Source: Spinacia oleracea
Lineage: Eukaryota > Streptophyta > Magnoliopsida > Caryophyllales > Amaranthaceae
NCBI RefSeq assembly: GCF_020520425.1
Contig: NC_079487.1
Location: forward strand, 129,602,385-129,666,384
Direction of reading: 5' to 3'
DNA: 64,000 bases
Shown here piece after piece: positions 22,980-33,362 of this stretch. How positions within the stretch are numbered: the stretch's first letter is position 1; the number at the start of each line of letters is the position of its first letter. The position numbers and the translations under genes are program-made. The notes under the pieces were generated by a model. It was not told the origin of the DNA, ran no database searches, and saw only the letters and a list, made by a program, of their open reading frames with translations.

Positions 22980-24120
22980 ATGGAGTACTTTGGTTTGTTC
23001 ATCATTCTCCTATCGTTTTTTATTCTAGTTTTCTATATATTTCGCAACAAAAAAGAGTGCCCAACAAATTGGCCTGTTGTTGGGATGCTTCCAGCAATCC
23101 TGAAAAATGTCCATGACATCAACAACTATGTCATAAAAGTTATGGAAAATTCAAATTTAACTTTCCACGTGAAGGGCCCTTGGTTCTCCAAAAATACCAT
23201 TCTGTAAAAAAAAAAAAAAGTACCATTTTTATTTAAAAAAGTAGTACAATTCAATTTCTTTTTTGTCCTTTTTCATATTTTGTCTTTTGTTATGATATGC
23301 ATTTGCAAGCACATATCTGATATCCGAAAATATTTCCTCTTATCAGGTAAGCGTAAGCTTTGACTTGTTGAAATCATATATGGATGACCAAGAAAATGCC
23401 ACAATTCCCATTATTAGTAGTAAAAATAATGGGGTTGGGGTTGGGGGTGACAAATTTTTAAGGGATACAATTATTAACATTTTCATGGCAGGAGGTGATA
23501 CTACTAGCGTTGCTTTTACTTGGTTCTTTTATCTTCTTGTAAAGTATCCACAAGTTACCGCCAAGATTAGAGAGGAACTAGATGCTATATTAATAACACA
23601 AAGTAATTACAAAGATGATGATTTTGTAAAGAATTTTAGTGACAACAACAAGAAGCTAGTTTATCTTCATGCTGCATTATGTGAATCTTTACGAATGTAC
23701 CCTCCACTATTGTTCAACCATAAGACTTCAGTTAAATCAGACGTCCTCCCAAGTGGTCATAAAGTGGGTCCAAATACGGAAATTTACTTCGACATGTATG
23801 CAATGGGAAGGATGAAATCTTTATGGGGAGATGATTGCAACGAGTTTAAGCCCGAGAGATGGATAACGAAACAAGGGAATTTTAAGCTCGAGCCATCGAA
23901 CAAGCTTTTGGCTTTCGGTGCCGGGCCGAGGATTTGTCAAGGGAGGAGTATGACTTTCATACAGATGAAGATCGTAATAGCTGCTATTATCCCAAAGTAT
24001 GATATTGTGGCAGTGGAAGGACATCAAGTTGTTCCTGATGTCTCCATTGTTCTTCAAATGAAGCATGGATTTAAGGTTAAAATTGTCAGACGTCCTTCAA
24101 TTCCACTGCATGATTCATGA
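22980..24120 (+). pseudogene. CYP96A-type P450 pseudogene with central deletion and MITE fragment
   Basis: The N-terminal part (membrane anchor, CPTNWPVVGMLPA hinge, through GPWFS) aligns to residues 1 to about 69 of the intact copy at 877. About 200 residues (70-272) are then missing. In their place is a 143-bp piece of a Mutator-like MITE (23197-23339). Coding similarity resumes with VSFDLL and runs to the end: I helix AGGDTT, ExxR as ESLR, FKPERW, heme loop FGAGPRICQG and a stop at 24118-24120. The catalytic C-terminal half is open over 251 codons, so the break is the missing middle rather than scattered decay. No functional P450 can be made. Confidence 0.85.
23197..23339 (-). mobile_element. 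Half of a Mutator-like MITE at the P450 deletion junction
   Basis: The reverse complement matches the left two-thirds of the complete element at 37067-37327: one terminus (ACATATCTGATATCCGAAAA ... CCTC) and the repeated AAAAGTACCATT module. The other terminus is missing. The P450 deletion therefore starts inside the MITE. Confidence 0.8.
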
Positions 24121-24419
24121 TTTATGTTCGATCTTCATCAACCGCTGCGTACCATAGCTTTTGCTATGCAAGCTTTCATTTTATTTATGCATTATTGTTC
24201 TAATTAGGGTTTTTCTATGTTGTCCGTATTCCTGTATTTCTTTGATATCTACGTACGTTGTACTCGTGCATTTAAATTCTTCCACATTGTACGGTTGTAC
24301 CCATGTACTTGTAAAACATAGTCAACTTTTTCCTTTATGTTAATCCAACGTTTAAAAGTTCCAAAAATCATGATTTTTAAAACTATAACGAAACGTGTTA
24401 ATATAGGATTGGCGGCAAG

Positions 24420-24420
24420 G

Positions 24421-24490
<70 letters not shown>
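24420..24490. repeat. (ATA)n-(TTA)n mirror microsatellite
   Basis: A run of about twelve ATA units turns directly into about eleven TTA units, giving an AT-only inverted repeat able to form a hairpin. It abuts a short Stowaway derivative. Confidence 0.9.
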
Positions 24491-24494
<4 letters not shown>

Positions 24495-24500
24495 TACGTA

Positions 24501-24527
24501 CTCCCTCCATCCCATAATATAGTGCTT

Positions 24528-24564
<37 letters not shown>

Positions 24565-24589
24565 GTCCTCGGAGATGGGACAGAGGAAG
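24501..24589. mobile_element. Very short Stowaway derivative with poly-T core
   Basis: The terminus CTCCCTCCATCCCATAATAT and the inverse terminus GATGGGACAGAGGAAG flank a T run of about 30 bases. TA lies on both sides. It is an internal-deletion form of the 6196-6520 type. Confidence 0.7.
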
Positions 24590-24654
24590 TAATGAAGTAT
24601 ATGTATATGTACTACACATGCAATTTAGCGGCCGTGACCAAAGCTTGACTAGCG

Positions 24655-24960
24655 CTCCTCAATACATTAGAGTTCATGCTTGGGGTAACATAAGCTTTTA
24701 TGGCAAAAGCAACAATACTTTATAAAGGCCTTCAAGAAGCATTATGTACATCTCGACATCAAAAGGATCTACATTGAAGGTGACAACAAATAGTTAAATA
24801 ATATGGTATATTCCATGAAAGCTCCAAAATATCATCGTCGACATCAAATCTCTTTTAGGCTCCTTTGATTTTTGGGCGATCAAACACGTTTACAGAGAAG
24901 CAAACAGAGCACTAGATTAAATTGTAAATGTTGGACATCTAGTTAGGGATAAGTACACTA
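24655..24960 (+). mobile_element. Relic of a LINE-type RNase H-like domain
   Basis: Broken frames give VHAWGNISFYGKSNNTL, then LDIKRIYIEGDNK and VYREANRA. These match the plant reverse-transcriptase-associated RNase H-like domain (GxSNNxAEAxAL ... GDNxxV ... HIYREANxxAD). Several frame changes separate the pieces. No reverse transcriptase lies nearby. Confidence 0.5.
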
Positions 24961-25236
24961 TATTATAGTCCTAAGTTATTTTCAACTTTTTCTAGTGATT
25001 ATTAGGAGTCGACCTCGAATAGAGGGCTCCTAATTTATTATTTTCCTTACCTTAAAAAAATGTTTATCCAACGGCCAATTATTCTTCAGGCTCCAAGGCC
25101 CGAGTTCGGAGTTGGTAAGCCACTGCACCATGGGCTTAAGGGATCCAATTGATGTCGAAAGGCTTAAGAAGGTCATCTAAAATTATATGATGATGAAACA
25201 CCCAAGACTTTGCAGCATCTGGTTAGGAAGAGATAA

Positions 25237-25591
25237 GAGCATGTTCAGCCCTGTCTTATCTTAAGACTTACTTTAAATGTCACATCAGTTTTCTACTAAC
25301 TTTTAATAATTTTTTATGCGCTAAGACTTGTTACAAACTCAATTAAATTTTTCTCTTCACCCCTAAGACTCAATTAAGATTTATCAATACATGTACATGA
25401 CATCACTCACTTTTAGGATGACATCACCCATGTGAGTGTCCAAGTCTTAAATTGAGTCTTGAAAAACCAAGACTCTAATTAAGACTTTATTAAGACAAAG
25501 GGAAATAAATAGGTGAAATTATGGAAGTCTTGTCTTAAGATAATATTGATGATGTCATCCCAAGTCTTAAAACTTAGGGCTGATCTAGCTC
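25237..25591. mobile_element. Tourist-like (PIF/Harbinger) MITE
   Basis: Ends GAGCATGTTCAGCC and, inverted, GAGCTAGATCAGCC are flanked by TAA. Subterminal repeats of AAGTCTTAA/TTAAGACTT occur throughout. The length is 355 bp. Confidence 0.75.
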
Positions 25592-26043
25592 TAACCAATG
25601 GAAAAGAACTTGTGTTAACATTAATGATCACATCATTGTTAAGTGTTAACGAAACCACCACGGAAAGCGACGTCCAAGACGAAGACAAAGAAGCCGCAAT
25701 CAATTCATTCTTAGCTGAAATTTCGGTTTTACACCACCACTTGCAAATCCTATATAGGGATTAGGGGGTCGAGGGTCTGGCCCAAGCCCAGTAAAAGACC
25801 AAATAATTTTAGTTAAAAAGCCCAAATCCTAAGACTGAGCGTCTGAGCTCGCGCAGTCACATGCTGGTTCGCTGACACATTACCAAAAAGTCCAAACATA
25901 CTATAGGATTGCGTTTACGTAGGATTGTAGGAATGGTAGCGAGGATCCTAACCAGACCTTGTTAGACTTTACACTAAAATTTGGATATGGATCTTAACTT
26001 TTTAGATCCTATAGGTCAAGGTAGGTCAAGGGTAGGATACAGG

Positions 26044-26950
26044 CAGTGCCGGGGTTAAAATTACGCCGCAGTTGCGGGCCCTGTGCAATTTCTTAAAATG
26101 GGCCTCCGATTCATTATTTTAATCATATTCAGCTTTTATTAAACAAAAAAAAACTTAACTATAATATTCTCTAGATATATTCCGTAATCTATTACTCCCT
26201 CCGTCTCTTTTTGTTTTTTACGTATTCCATTTTGGGTGTTTCATTTTGTTCTTTACATTTCCTTTTATATTATCACATAATACATTAATATTCTATCAAA
26301 ATTTGTGCCCAAATATTATTTTAACCAATTAAATCCATTGGACATTAAATATTTCTCATTTTCCCAATGTCAGATTTTTGATAAAAGTGAAAACATTATA
26401 AATAAACGTAATTTATCTTGTTTAAATAAAAAAGTAGAGGAATATCAATGCACATTAAATAGTCGTTAAATCGCGTAAAAACCATGAAACGTAAAAAACA
26501 AAAAGAGACGGAGGGAGTAATTGGGAGATGAAAGTTTTTTGGGAAATTGGATGAGAAGTTTGGTAAATGGTTAAATTGAATGAGTCGACATTGTTGTTTT
26601 CCTATGTACTCCGTATTAAAACAAAAAAAAGAAAACAATACCTACAATGTTCACTAGATATATTCCGTAATCCTTTAATTTGGGAGATGTAAGTATTTTG
26701 GAAAATTGCACATTGTTTTCTCCGTATTTAAAAAAATACAAAAAAAAGAAAACAAAAACATCAAAGAGACAACAACATTTATACGTGTTGCAGGAATCGA
26801 ATCCAAGACCAATGACATCTAACTCAAATCCTTAACCAATACTCCAACTTTACTTTTGTGTATATTTGAGAAGTTAATTGCATTATATCTTAAATTTAAA
26901 TTGGGGGCCCTGTTCTGTCGCGCACCCGCGCCGCCCCAGAATCGGGCCTG
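26044..26950. mobile_element. hAT-like non-autonomous element
   Basis: It starts CAGTGCCGG and ends CGGGCCTG (inverse CAGGCCCG). It is flanked by the 8-bp GATACAGG at 26036-26043 and 26951-26958; eight-base duplications and CAG-type ends fit hAT. A Stowaway is nested inside. A CTAGATATATTCCGTAATC segment occurs twice (26171 and 26654). Confidence 0.7.
26195..26517. mobile_element. Stowaway MITE nested in the hAT-like element
   Basis: Perfect ends CTCCCTCCGTCTCTTTTTGT and the inverse ACAAAAAGAGACGGAGGGAG are flanked by TA. It is 323 bp and related to 20344-20682. Confidence 0.9.
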
Positions 26951-27411
26951 GATACAGGGGCGGTGCCAGTAAGAGTTCAGTGGGTTCAACTGAATTAAAA
27001 CTCTACTTTGTAGAGTTTTATTAAAACTCTAGAGGATCCGGACTCGGTTGGTTTTGGAGACATCTATTTTAAGTAAGCAGCTTGATTTGATGAACAATGG
27101 CACTAATGTCCTGCTTCAGATTTTGGAATTGCCTAAAGTTCTGTTCTCGCCAAAGAAAATACAGAATTAGACTATTTCAGATCTAAACGGCCAAGAAAAC
27201 TAAAACCCTAGAAGACGAGTGGAAAGAGAAAAAAAGGGAGAGAGAGAGAGGGGGCTTGTTTGACTCTACTGTACGACCATTACCATCTTTAATTACAAAT
27301 CCATAAGAAAATGACTAATAAATATAAACTCCTTACTGTACAAAAAACTATTATCCTTGAGCATGAACCATCAAGCATAAGCCCCCTTTTGCTTTCGAAG
27401 TTTAGCAAACA
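26951..27411. other. 5' flank of the third P450 copy
   Basis: It contains a (GA)n run near 27240-27250 and a TATAAA at 27323-27328, about 84 bp before the paralogous start. The leader around 27362-27411 is recognisably related to 809-876 upstream of the intact gene (GAACATGAATCATAAGCCCC against GCATGAACCATCAAGCATAA). Confidence 0.5.
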
Positions 27412-28295
27412 ATGGCATACATGATCATCATCACATTGATCATTTCTTTTGTATTCTTTTGCTGCTTCTTTCGCAACAAAAATGGTCTTCCAACAAACTG
27501 GCCTCTTGTTGGAATGCTTCCCGCACTTCTTATAAACACTCACAGAATCAACGATTTCATAATTGAACTCATGCAAAACTCTGATCTCAATTTCCATTTA
27601 AAAGGCCCTTGGTTCACCAACATGAATTTTCTATTCACTGTTGATCCCACCAACATTAACCATGTTTTAAGCAAGAAATTTGAAAATTATGTCAAGGGCG
27701 CCAAGTTAAATGAAATTCTCGAACCCCTTGGAGAAGGAATGTTTAATACAGATTCTTCTCTATGGCGTTATCATCGAAATGTGGCTCAATCTTTCTTCAA
27801 CCATCCCAAATTCCACCATTTTTTGGTCGATGTTACTTGGAAAAAAGTAAAAAGTTTATTTTCATGCTGCATTATGTGAAGCATTGAGGTTGTATCCTCC
27901 TATAGCATCAAACCTCAAAACACCAACTGAGCCAGATATCCTTCCAAGTGGACATAGAGTGAATCCAAATATACAAATTGTTTTTCACGCGTATGCAATG
28001 GGAAGGATGAAATCGATATGGGGAGACGACTGTAACGAGTTTAAGCCTGAAAGATGGATATCGGAACAAGGGATGATCAAACATGAGCCGTCGTATAAGT
28101 TTTCTGTGTTCAGTTCTGGGCCGAGGATTTGCATGGGGAAACAGATGGTTTTCACCCAAATGAAGATTATTGCTGCGATTATTATACAAAACTATCATAT
28201 CATATAGAGTTAAAAGAAACTAAACATGTTCCTAAAGCTGGTTTGGTACTTCATATGAAAAATGAGTTTAAGGTTAAGGTTTTTCCGTTACCAAG
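27412..28295 (+). pseudogene. CYP96A-type P450 pseudogene, middle deleted
   Basis: This is the closest relative of the intact P450. Residues 1 to about 146 are present (MAYMIIITL anchor, LPTNWPLVGMLPALL hinge, through FLVDVTWKKV). The sequence then jumps, with a frame change at about 27850, to the K helix (CEALRLYPP, reference residue about 370). The I-helix motif and about 220 residues are gone. PERW and the heme loop FSSGPRICMG are kept. A second frame break follows QNYHI near 28205 before the C-terminal VLHMKNEFKVKVF. An LTR element (28296-31659) landed in the last codons. Confidence 0.88.
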
Positions 28296-28724
28296 TGTTT
28301 CGGGGTTGAAACGATAGTAGGAGCGTCCTTGGTATCTTGGGTTCCGGTCTCGTGCGGTGCCTGCAAGATGAACTCCGGGCCAAGGGGGGGTCCCCGAGGC
28401 GGAGCCTCCGACGCTCAAGTCAGTACAATTGATGTATAAAATGAGTTGTTTAGGGGAGAGAGAGTATGGTGGCTTCTCTAGGGTTAGAGAATGACCCCTT
28501 TTACCTTGCCCTTTGAGGGGTATATATAGTGCCTTGTTGGGCCTTTGAGGTCTTGTAAGGGATATTGGGCTTGAATGGATTTTATTGGCTTTTGAGTTAA
28601 AATGGTGGGCCCATTTTAACACCCCAACAAATGCCCCCCAGACCCAATTCTATTTGAAAAATGGGTTGGGTTTTGATTTTGATCACTTCCAAGTGAAAGT
28701 CAATTTCAGCTTAGAATTTTAACC

Positions 28725-29110
28725 TCGGCTCGGATTGTAACATCGGTTCGAGTTGTAATCTCGGCTCGGATTTTACCTTCGGTTTTTTACCTTCGGATTT
28801 TTACCTTCGGCTCGGTTTTATCCTTCGGATTTTTACCTTCGGCTCGATTTTATCCTTCGGATTTTTACCTTCGGCTCGGTTTTATCCTTCGGATTTTTAT
28901 CTTCGGATTTTTACCTTCGGCTCGGTTTTATCCTTCGGATTTTTACCTTCGGCTCGGGTTTATCCTTCGGATTTTCACCTTCGGCTCGGTTTTATCCTTC
29001 GGATTTTTACCTTCGGATTTTTACCTTCGGCTCGGTTTTATCCTTTGGATTTTTACCTTCGGCTCGGTTTTTTCCTTCGGATTTTTACCTTCGGATTTTA
29101 CCTTCGGCTC
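28725..29110. repeat. ~32-bp tandem repeats inside the LTR element
   Basis: Units based on TTTATCCTTCGGATTTTTAC plus CTTCGGCTCGG follow one another with small length changes, about ten or more times. Confidence 0.8.
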
Positions 29111-29119
29111 GGACTGTAA

Positions 29120-29640
29120 CATCGATTCGAGTTGTAATCTCGGAGCGATTTTTAACCTCGCTCTTCAAATCCGGAGATCTGTTTAAGAACGTGCTTCTAA
29201 AATCGGCTCGGATTGTAACATCGGTTCGAGTTGTAATCTCGGAGCGGCTTTTTACCTTCGGCTCGGATTGTAACATCGATCCGAGTTGTAATCTTTGAGT
29301 GATTTTTAACCTCGTTCTTCAAATCCGGAGATCTGTTTAAGAACGTGCTTCTAAAATCGGCTCGGATTGTAACATCGGTTCGAGTTGTAATCTCGGAGCG
29401 GCTTTTTACCTTCGGCTCGGATTGTAACATCGATACGAGTTGTAATCTTTGAGTGATTTTTAACCTCGTTCTTCAAATCCGGAGATCTGTTTAAGAACGT
29501 GCTTCTAAAATCGGCTCGGATTGTAACATCGGTTCGAGTTGTAATCTCGGAGCGGCTTTTTACCTTCGGCTCGGATTGTAACATTGGTTCGAGTTGTAAT
29601 CTTTGAGCGATTTTTAACCTCGTTATTCAAATCCGTAGAC
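29120..29640. repeat. 154-bp tandem repeats inside the LTR element
   Basis: About three full units at an exact 154-bp spacing, each with GGCTCGGATTGTAACATCG, a GAGTTGTAATCT segment and AAATCCGGAGATCTGTTTAA. Apparent open frames on the minus strand merely repeat with the unit. The rest of the interior to about 30700 is rich in GACCTCGG but not regularly repeated. Confidence 0.85.
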
Positions 29641-31993
29641 TTGTTCGGAGACTTGCTACACAATTTTGATCTTCAATATTTGATGTATTTATGTTTGTCA
29701 AACATGAATTTATAATTCGTTTTGAACATGATGAACAATTTGAGGTGTATGCTCTTGCAAAATGACTTAGAAATTTAGACAATGTCTGCCAAATTAAGTC
29801 TCCAAGAATCTTAGCATTTTATCAAATTAATCAAGTCAAGTAAATTATTAATGTTGACAAGAAATATAGTACAAAGCTTAAATAAATAGAATACTTAGCT
29901 TTGAGGTTGGGCCACTCAGTTTTTGTATTTAGACCAGATTGAGTCAGTTTGTTCGGCCCATTGTATTGCTCGGCCATCCTTAGCAAATGAGCTTCGGAAC
30001 TGTCTGAACTGAGTTTTGGTGCTGAGCTAGGGAGCTGCTGACCCCGGCAGTAACTTTCAGGTACTGAGTTTAGCCTCGGGGACGAGGGCTCGGACCGTGG
30101 CTCCACCTTCGGACGAGTTAACCTCGGCGGGCCAACTTCGGATCTCTGAGTACTTGCCTCGTGTGAGTTAACCTCGGAAGCGAAGCTATGCTCGGCATTG
30201 ACCTCGGTACTGAGTTTGGACCTCGGGAAGCTCTTCGGGAGGTCACCTCGGGGTACCTTTGGCTAGTCTTTGAGGTATTTTGCCAAACACCTTGTGGGCG
30301 TCAACTAAAGTTGTAGTCATGAAGTTTCTCTTGTAGTAGCTTTCACGACCAAGTTGATTATTATGAACTCAACCATGAGGTAACTTCATTTCCATAGCCC
30401 AGTTGCAAGCTCAAAGCTGTGAAGTGTTTCACTTCTTCGTATGCTCTTTCAACATACATAATTCGCTCTGACCTCCGATGGGCTGACCTCGCCGGGTCAA
30501 CCTCGGGAGTTCGGACCTCGGGAGCATGATCTCGGACCTCGGTACTAAGCTCTTGGAGCTGGTGTGCTTGATTTCGGCACTAACCTCATCAATCGAGCTT
30601 CTGAACTGAGTTTTGGAAGGCTGACATTCATTCCGGCATTTTGACGAACACCTTGTGGGCATCAACTGAAGCTGTTGTCATGGAGTATCTTTGTAGTAGC
30701 TTCCACTTTGTCTACGGTCAGCCTCGGGAGGTTTTGGTCCAGACCCCGGGGAGACTTTTCTACTTCAGGAGATGAATTTCCACTTTTGATATGTCGGCCT
30801 GATGCTATATGTCAGCGATGAAGAGTAGTGATCCGTATGCTCGGATGCTACTTCTGGATAGAAATTGCACTCATACCCACAATTTAATGAGCTCTCAGTA
30901 GAGTTATGCCTCATTCTATTTTTGTGGGCCTTAGCTTGCATCTAGTCGCGTAGATGGTAAAATTGGAGCAAAGTATTCGTAGATGATAGGTGGTACATTG
31001 GTTGGCAAATTATTTATGCAAACCTTTGATATACTACTCTGCTTCTTGTACCCTCATCTTCTTTTTTGTTCCTTTTAGTTAGGAGCCAATTAATGCTCAA
31101 TTCGGTGCTCCAGGAGCGTTTTATCATTTATTGCCTCGGCCGATCTAAAACACAATCAGGAAGGTTTTAACCTTTTTGAAGTGTAGACCATGCGGTCTCC
31201 GGAGTAGTTAGATCTTGGTCGAGCTTATATGGTTTTTTGTACCCATTTTTGTGGTTGAACACAGTAGCCATGAAAGAGTGGGTTTTCATGGGTTTTCGTA
31301 CTCGTCTCCCCACAGACGGCGCCAAATTGTTTCGGGGTTGAAACGATAGTAGGAGCGTCCTTGGTATCTTGGGTTCCGGTCTCGTGCGGTGCCTGCAAGA
31401 TGAACTCTGGGCCAAGGGGGGTCCCCGAGGCGGAGCCTCCGACGCTCAAGTCAGTACAATTGATGTATAAAATGAGGTGTTTAGGGGAGAGAGAGTAGGG
31501 TGGCTTCTCTAGGGTTAGAGAATGACCCCTTTTACCTTGCCCTTTGAGGGGTATATATAGTGCCTTGTTGGGCCTTTGAGGTCTTGTAAGGGATATTGGG
31601 CTTGAATGGATTTTATTGGCTTTTGAGTTAAAATGGTGGGCCCATTTTAACACCCAACACCAAGTATATGTGTACGATAAAGAATGATGATTGCTTTCAG
31701 CTACTAAGTACTAAGTATGTACGATAAATAATGATGATTATTTTCTTCGCACCTAGCTTGGTTCGAGATCAAGAGGTTTAATTAATTTCTTTGTTTTATT
31801 TTTACAAGAATATATATATTTTTTTAATGAGATTTTATTATTGTAAGAGTACAATTAGCGACAGATCTTTGACTCTTCAAGTTGAAGATTCATTTTTTAG
31901 AATTGAAGCTAGAATTACGAAGTATGTTTTTTTTTCTTAATGAACAAGGTCTATACAAATCGAAAAGAAAGATATATGTAACCTAATTAACTA

Positions 31994-32328
31994 TGTTGGG
32001 GTGTTAAAATGGGCCTACCATTTTAACCCAAAAGCCAATAAAACCCACTAAAGCCCAATACCACCAACAAGGCCTCAAAAGGCCCAACAAGACACTATAT
32101 ATACCCCTCAAGGGGCAAGGTAAAAGGGGGTCATTCTCGAACCCTAGAGAAGCCACCTTACTCTCTCTCCCCTAAACACCTCATTTTATACATCAATTGT
32201 ACTGACTTGAGCGTCGGAGGCTCCGCCTCGGGGACCCCCCTTGGCCCGGAGTCCATCTTGCAGGCACCGTACGAGGCCAGATCTCAAGACACCAAGGTCG
32301 CTCATACTATCGTTTCAACCCCGGAACA
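31994..32328 (+). mobile_element. Solo LTR of the same family, opposite orientation
   Basis: It runs from TGTTGGGGTGTTAAAATGGG to CCCCGGAACA and matches the reverse complement of the LTRs at 28296 and 31328, but is more diverged from them than they are from each other. AACTA flanks it (31989-31993 and 32329-32333). An LTR-LTR recombination product is the usual origin. The LTR carries CACTATATATACCCCTC as its probable TATA region. Confidence 0.9.
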
Positions 32329-32532
32329 AACTATATATTTTAAATGCTTCTTAAATTTTAACCAATAGATCAAAATATTATTGAGCTCATTACATAGTTG
32401 AAAATGTTAAAAGATTTCAATTCCCCGGAAAATTAATCCTGGCCTTGGAGCGGTCCAACACGTATGTAGTTATGGAGATGTGAGCCATGATTACATGATT
32501 GCAGAAAAATATCTAAGATATTAAATATAATC

Positions 32533-32561
32533 CGATCCGTCCATGCAACGGTACGTCCTAG
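32533..32561 (+). mobile_element. Possible degraded Helitron 3' end
   Basis: CCGT-CCATGCA-ACGG, a short hairpin, is followed by TACGTC and then CTAG before a T. This resembles plant Helitron ends, but the stem is only 4 bp and no 5' end is seen. Confidence 0.35.
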
Positions 32562-33076
32562 TTTATCATTTACGGAGTAACAATTTTCTTCCAACCTAAC
32601 TTATTAGACAAGAAATTAATTTACATGGTCCATCACCATGGGGACATACTGACATAAGTTTACCATGTATCAATATCAGTGAATGTATATGGACATATGG
32701 TGACGATCTATATCAATTTATATTTTTTGTGAAATACTCTGTAATAATTAAAACTTTCCGAAATGGAGATCGAACATGGGAAAATATTTAGCCGGTGCAC
32801 GACTATGTTTTTTCTTAAATATAAATCACAAATTGAAATCAAATCAAAGGAGCTAGTGTGAATAGTGTCAAAACCTCAATTGTGTCATATAAAAAAGAAT
32901 AGAGAAAGTATATAACAATTACTCCATATTGATTAAGAATTGCTCCTAGCTAGGGTTGAAAGTGACAACGTATCTACCGTGTGTTTATCTAGTAATTAGT
33001 AAATGCATGCATAGTGATCTAGATCGAATTAGGTGGCGGCGAATTGAATAACGAATTTGTTGCATTGCATGCATGA
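32562..33076. other. Intergenic, no gene seen
   Basis: AT-rich sequence with no open frame, repeat end or RNA fold that I can support. It leads into the promoter of the second knottin-family relic. Confidence 0.5.
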
Positions 33077-33078
33077 GG

Positions 33079-33087
33079 CTATAAAAG
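33079..33087 (+). promoter_or_regulatory. TATA box of the second knottin-family locus
   Basis: CTATAAAAG lies about 97 bp before the ATG at 33177 and is followed by a CT/CA-rich leader typical of a plant 5' UTR. The promoter looks intact although the reading frame is not. Confidence 0.55.
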
Positions 33088-33176
33088 GGGGTCCTCTTCT
33101 TCATCATCATTCATCAAACACATACAAATCAAACCAAATAAAAATAAAAATAAGAAGAAAGTGCAAATAGTTTAAA

Positions 33177-33350
33177 ATGGAGATGAAGAGGGCAGTGAGT
33201 TTGGTTGTTTTTTTTAAGTTTAATGGTGGTTGCTACAAAACCAGAACCCATAATGGGTGACCAGCCGCCATCAATTCCCTGACCCAATCCTGTCAAGCAT
33301 TATTCTTGAAGAGATTATTCATAGTGCTCTCACTTGTCATAATCAGGATG
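33177..33350 (+). pseudogene. Broken relative of the small secreted knottin-family peptide
   Basis: The start MEMKRAVSLVV parallels MEMKRVHVSMVV of the gene at 5739, and later remnants (TKPEP, DPILSSIIL) parallel TAPEP and HPLTSIML, so signal peptide and propeptide are related. The frame is broken and no six-cysteine domain is visible downstream. Instead a long inverted repeat follows (33363-33700). The locus keeps a good TATA box and leader, so it may still be transcribed. Confidence 0.5.
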
Positions 33351-33362
33351 AGTTATATTATA

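Larger units (their letters stand above)
28296..31659 (-). mobile_element. Non-coding LTR retroelement (LARD/TRIM-like), minus orientation
   Basis: Two LTRs (28296-28629, 334 bp, and 31328-31659, 332 bp) both run TG...CA when read on either strand and differ at only a handful of positions by eye. The 5-bp CCAAG flanks the whole (28291-28295 and 31660-31664). On the minus strand a primer-binding site TGGCGCCGTCTGTGGGGA lies next to 31328; similar tRNA-Asp-type sites are used by Tat/Athila Gypsy elements. A purine tract lies beside 28630. The 2.7-kb interior has no gag or pol and is largely tandem repeats, so the element depended on a partner. It looks structurally whole. It is young, roughly a few hundred thousand years under generic plant rates (inference). 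Confidence 0.88.

Noticed and set aside
24249-24522. Frames with long poly-isoleucine runs
   Set aside because: They are translations of the ATA/TTA microsatellite.
28251-28622. 123-codon minus-strand frame, with a longer version at 31225-31653
   Set aside because: Both are the same LTR read in the same frame; the sequence has LTR features (TATA, TG...CA ends) and no protein family resemblance.
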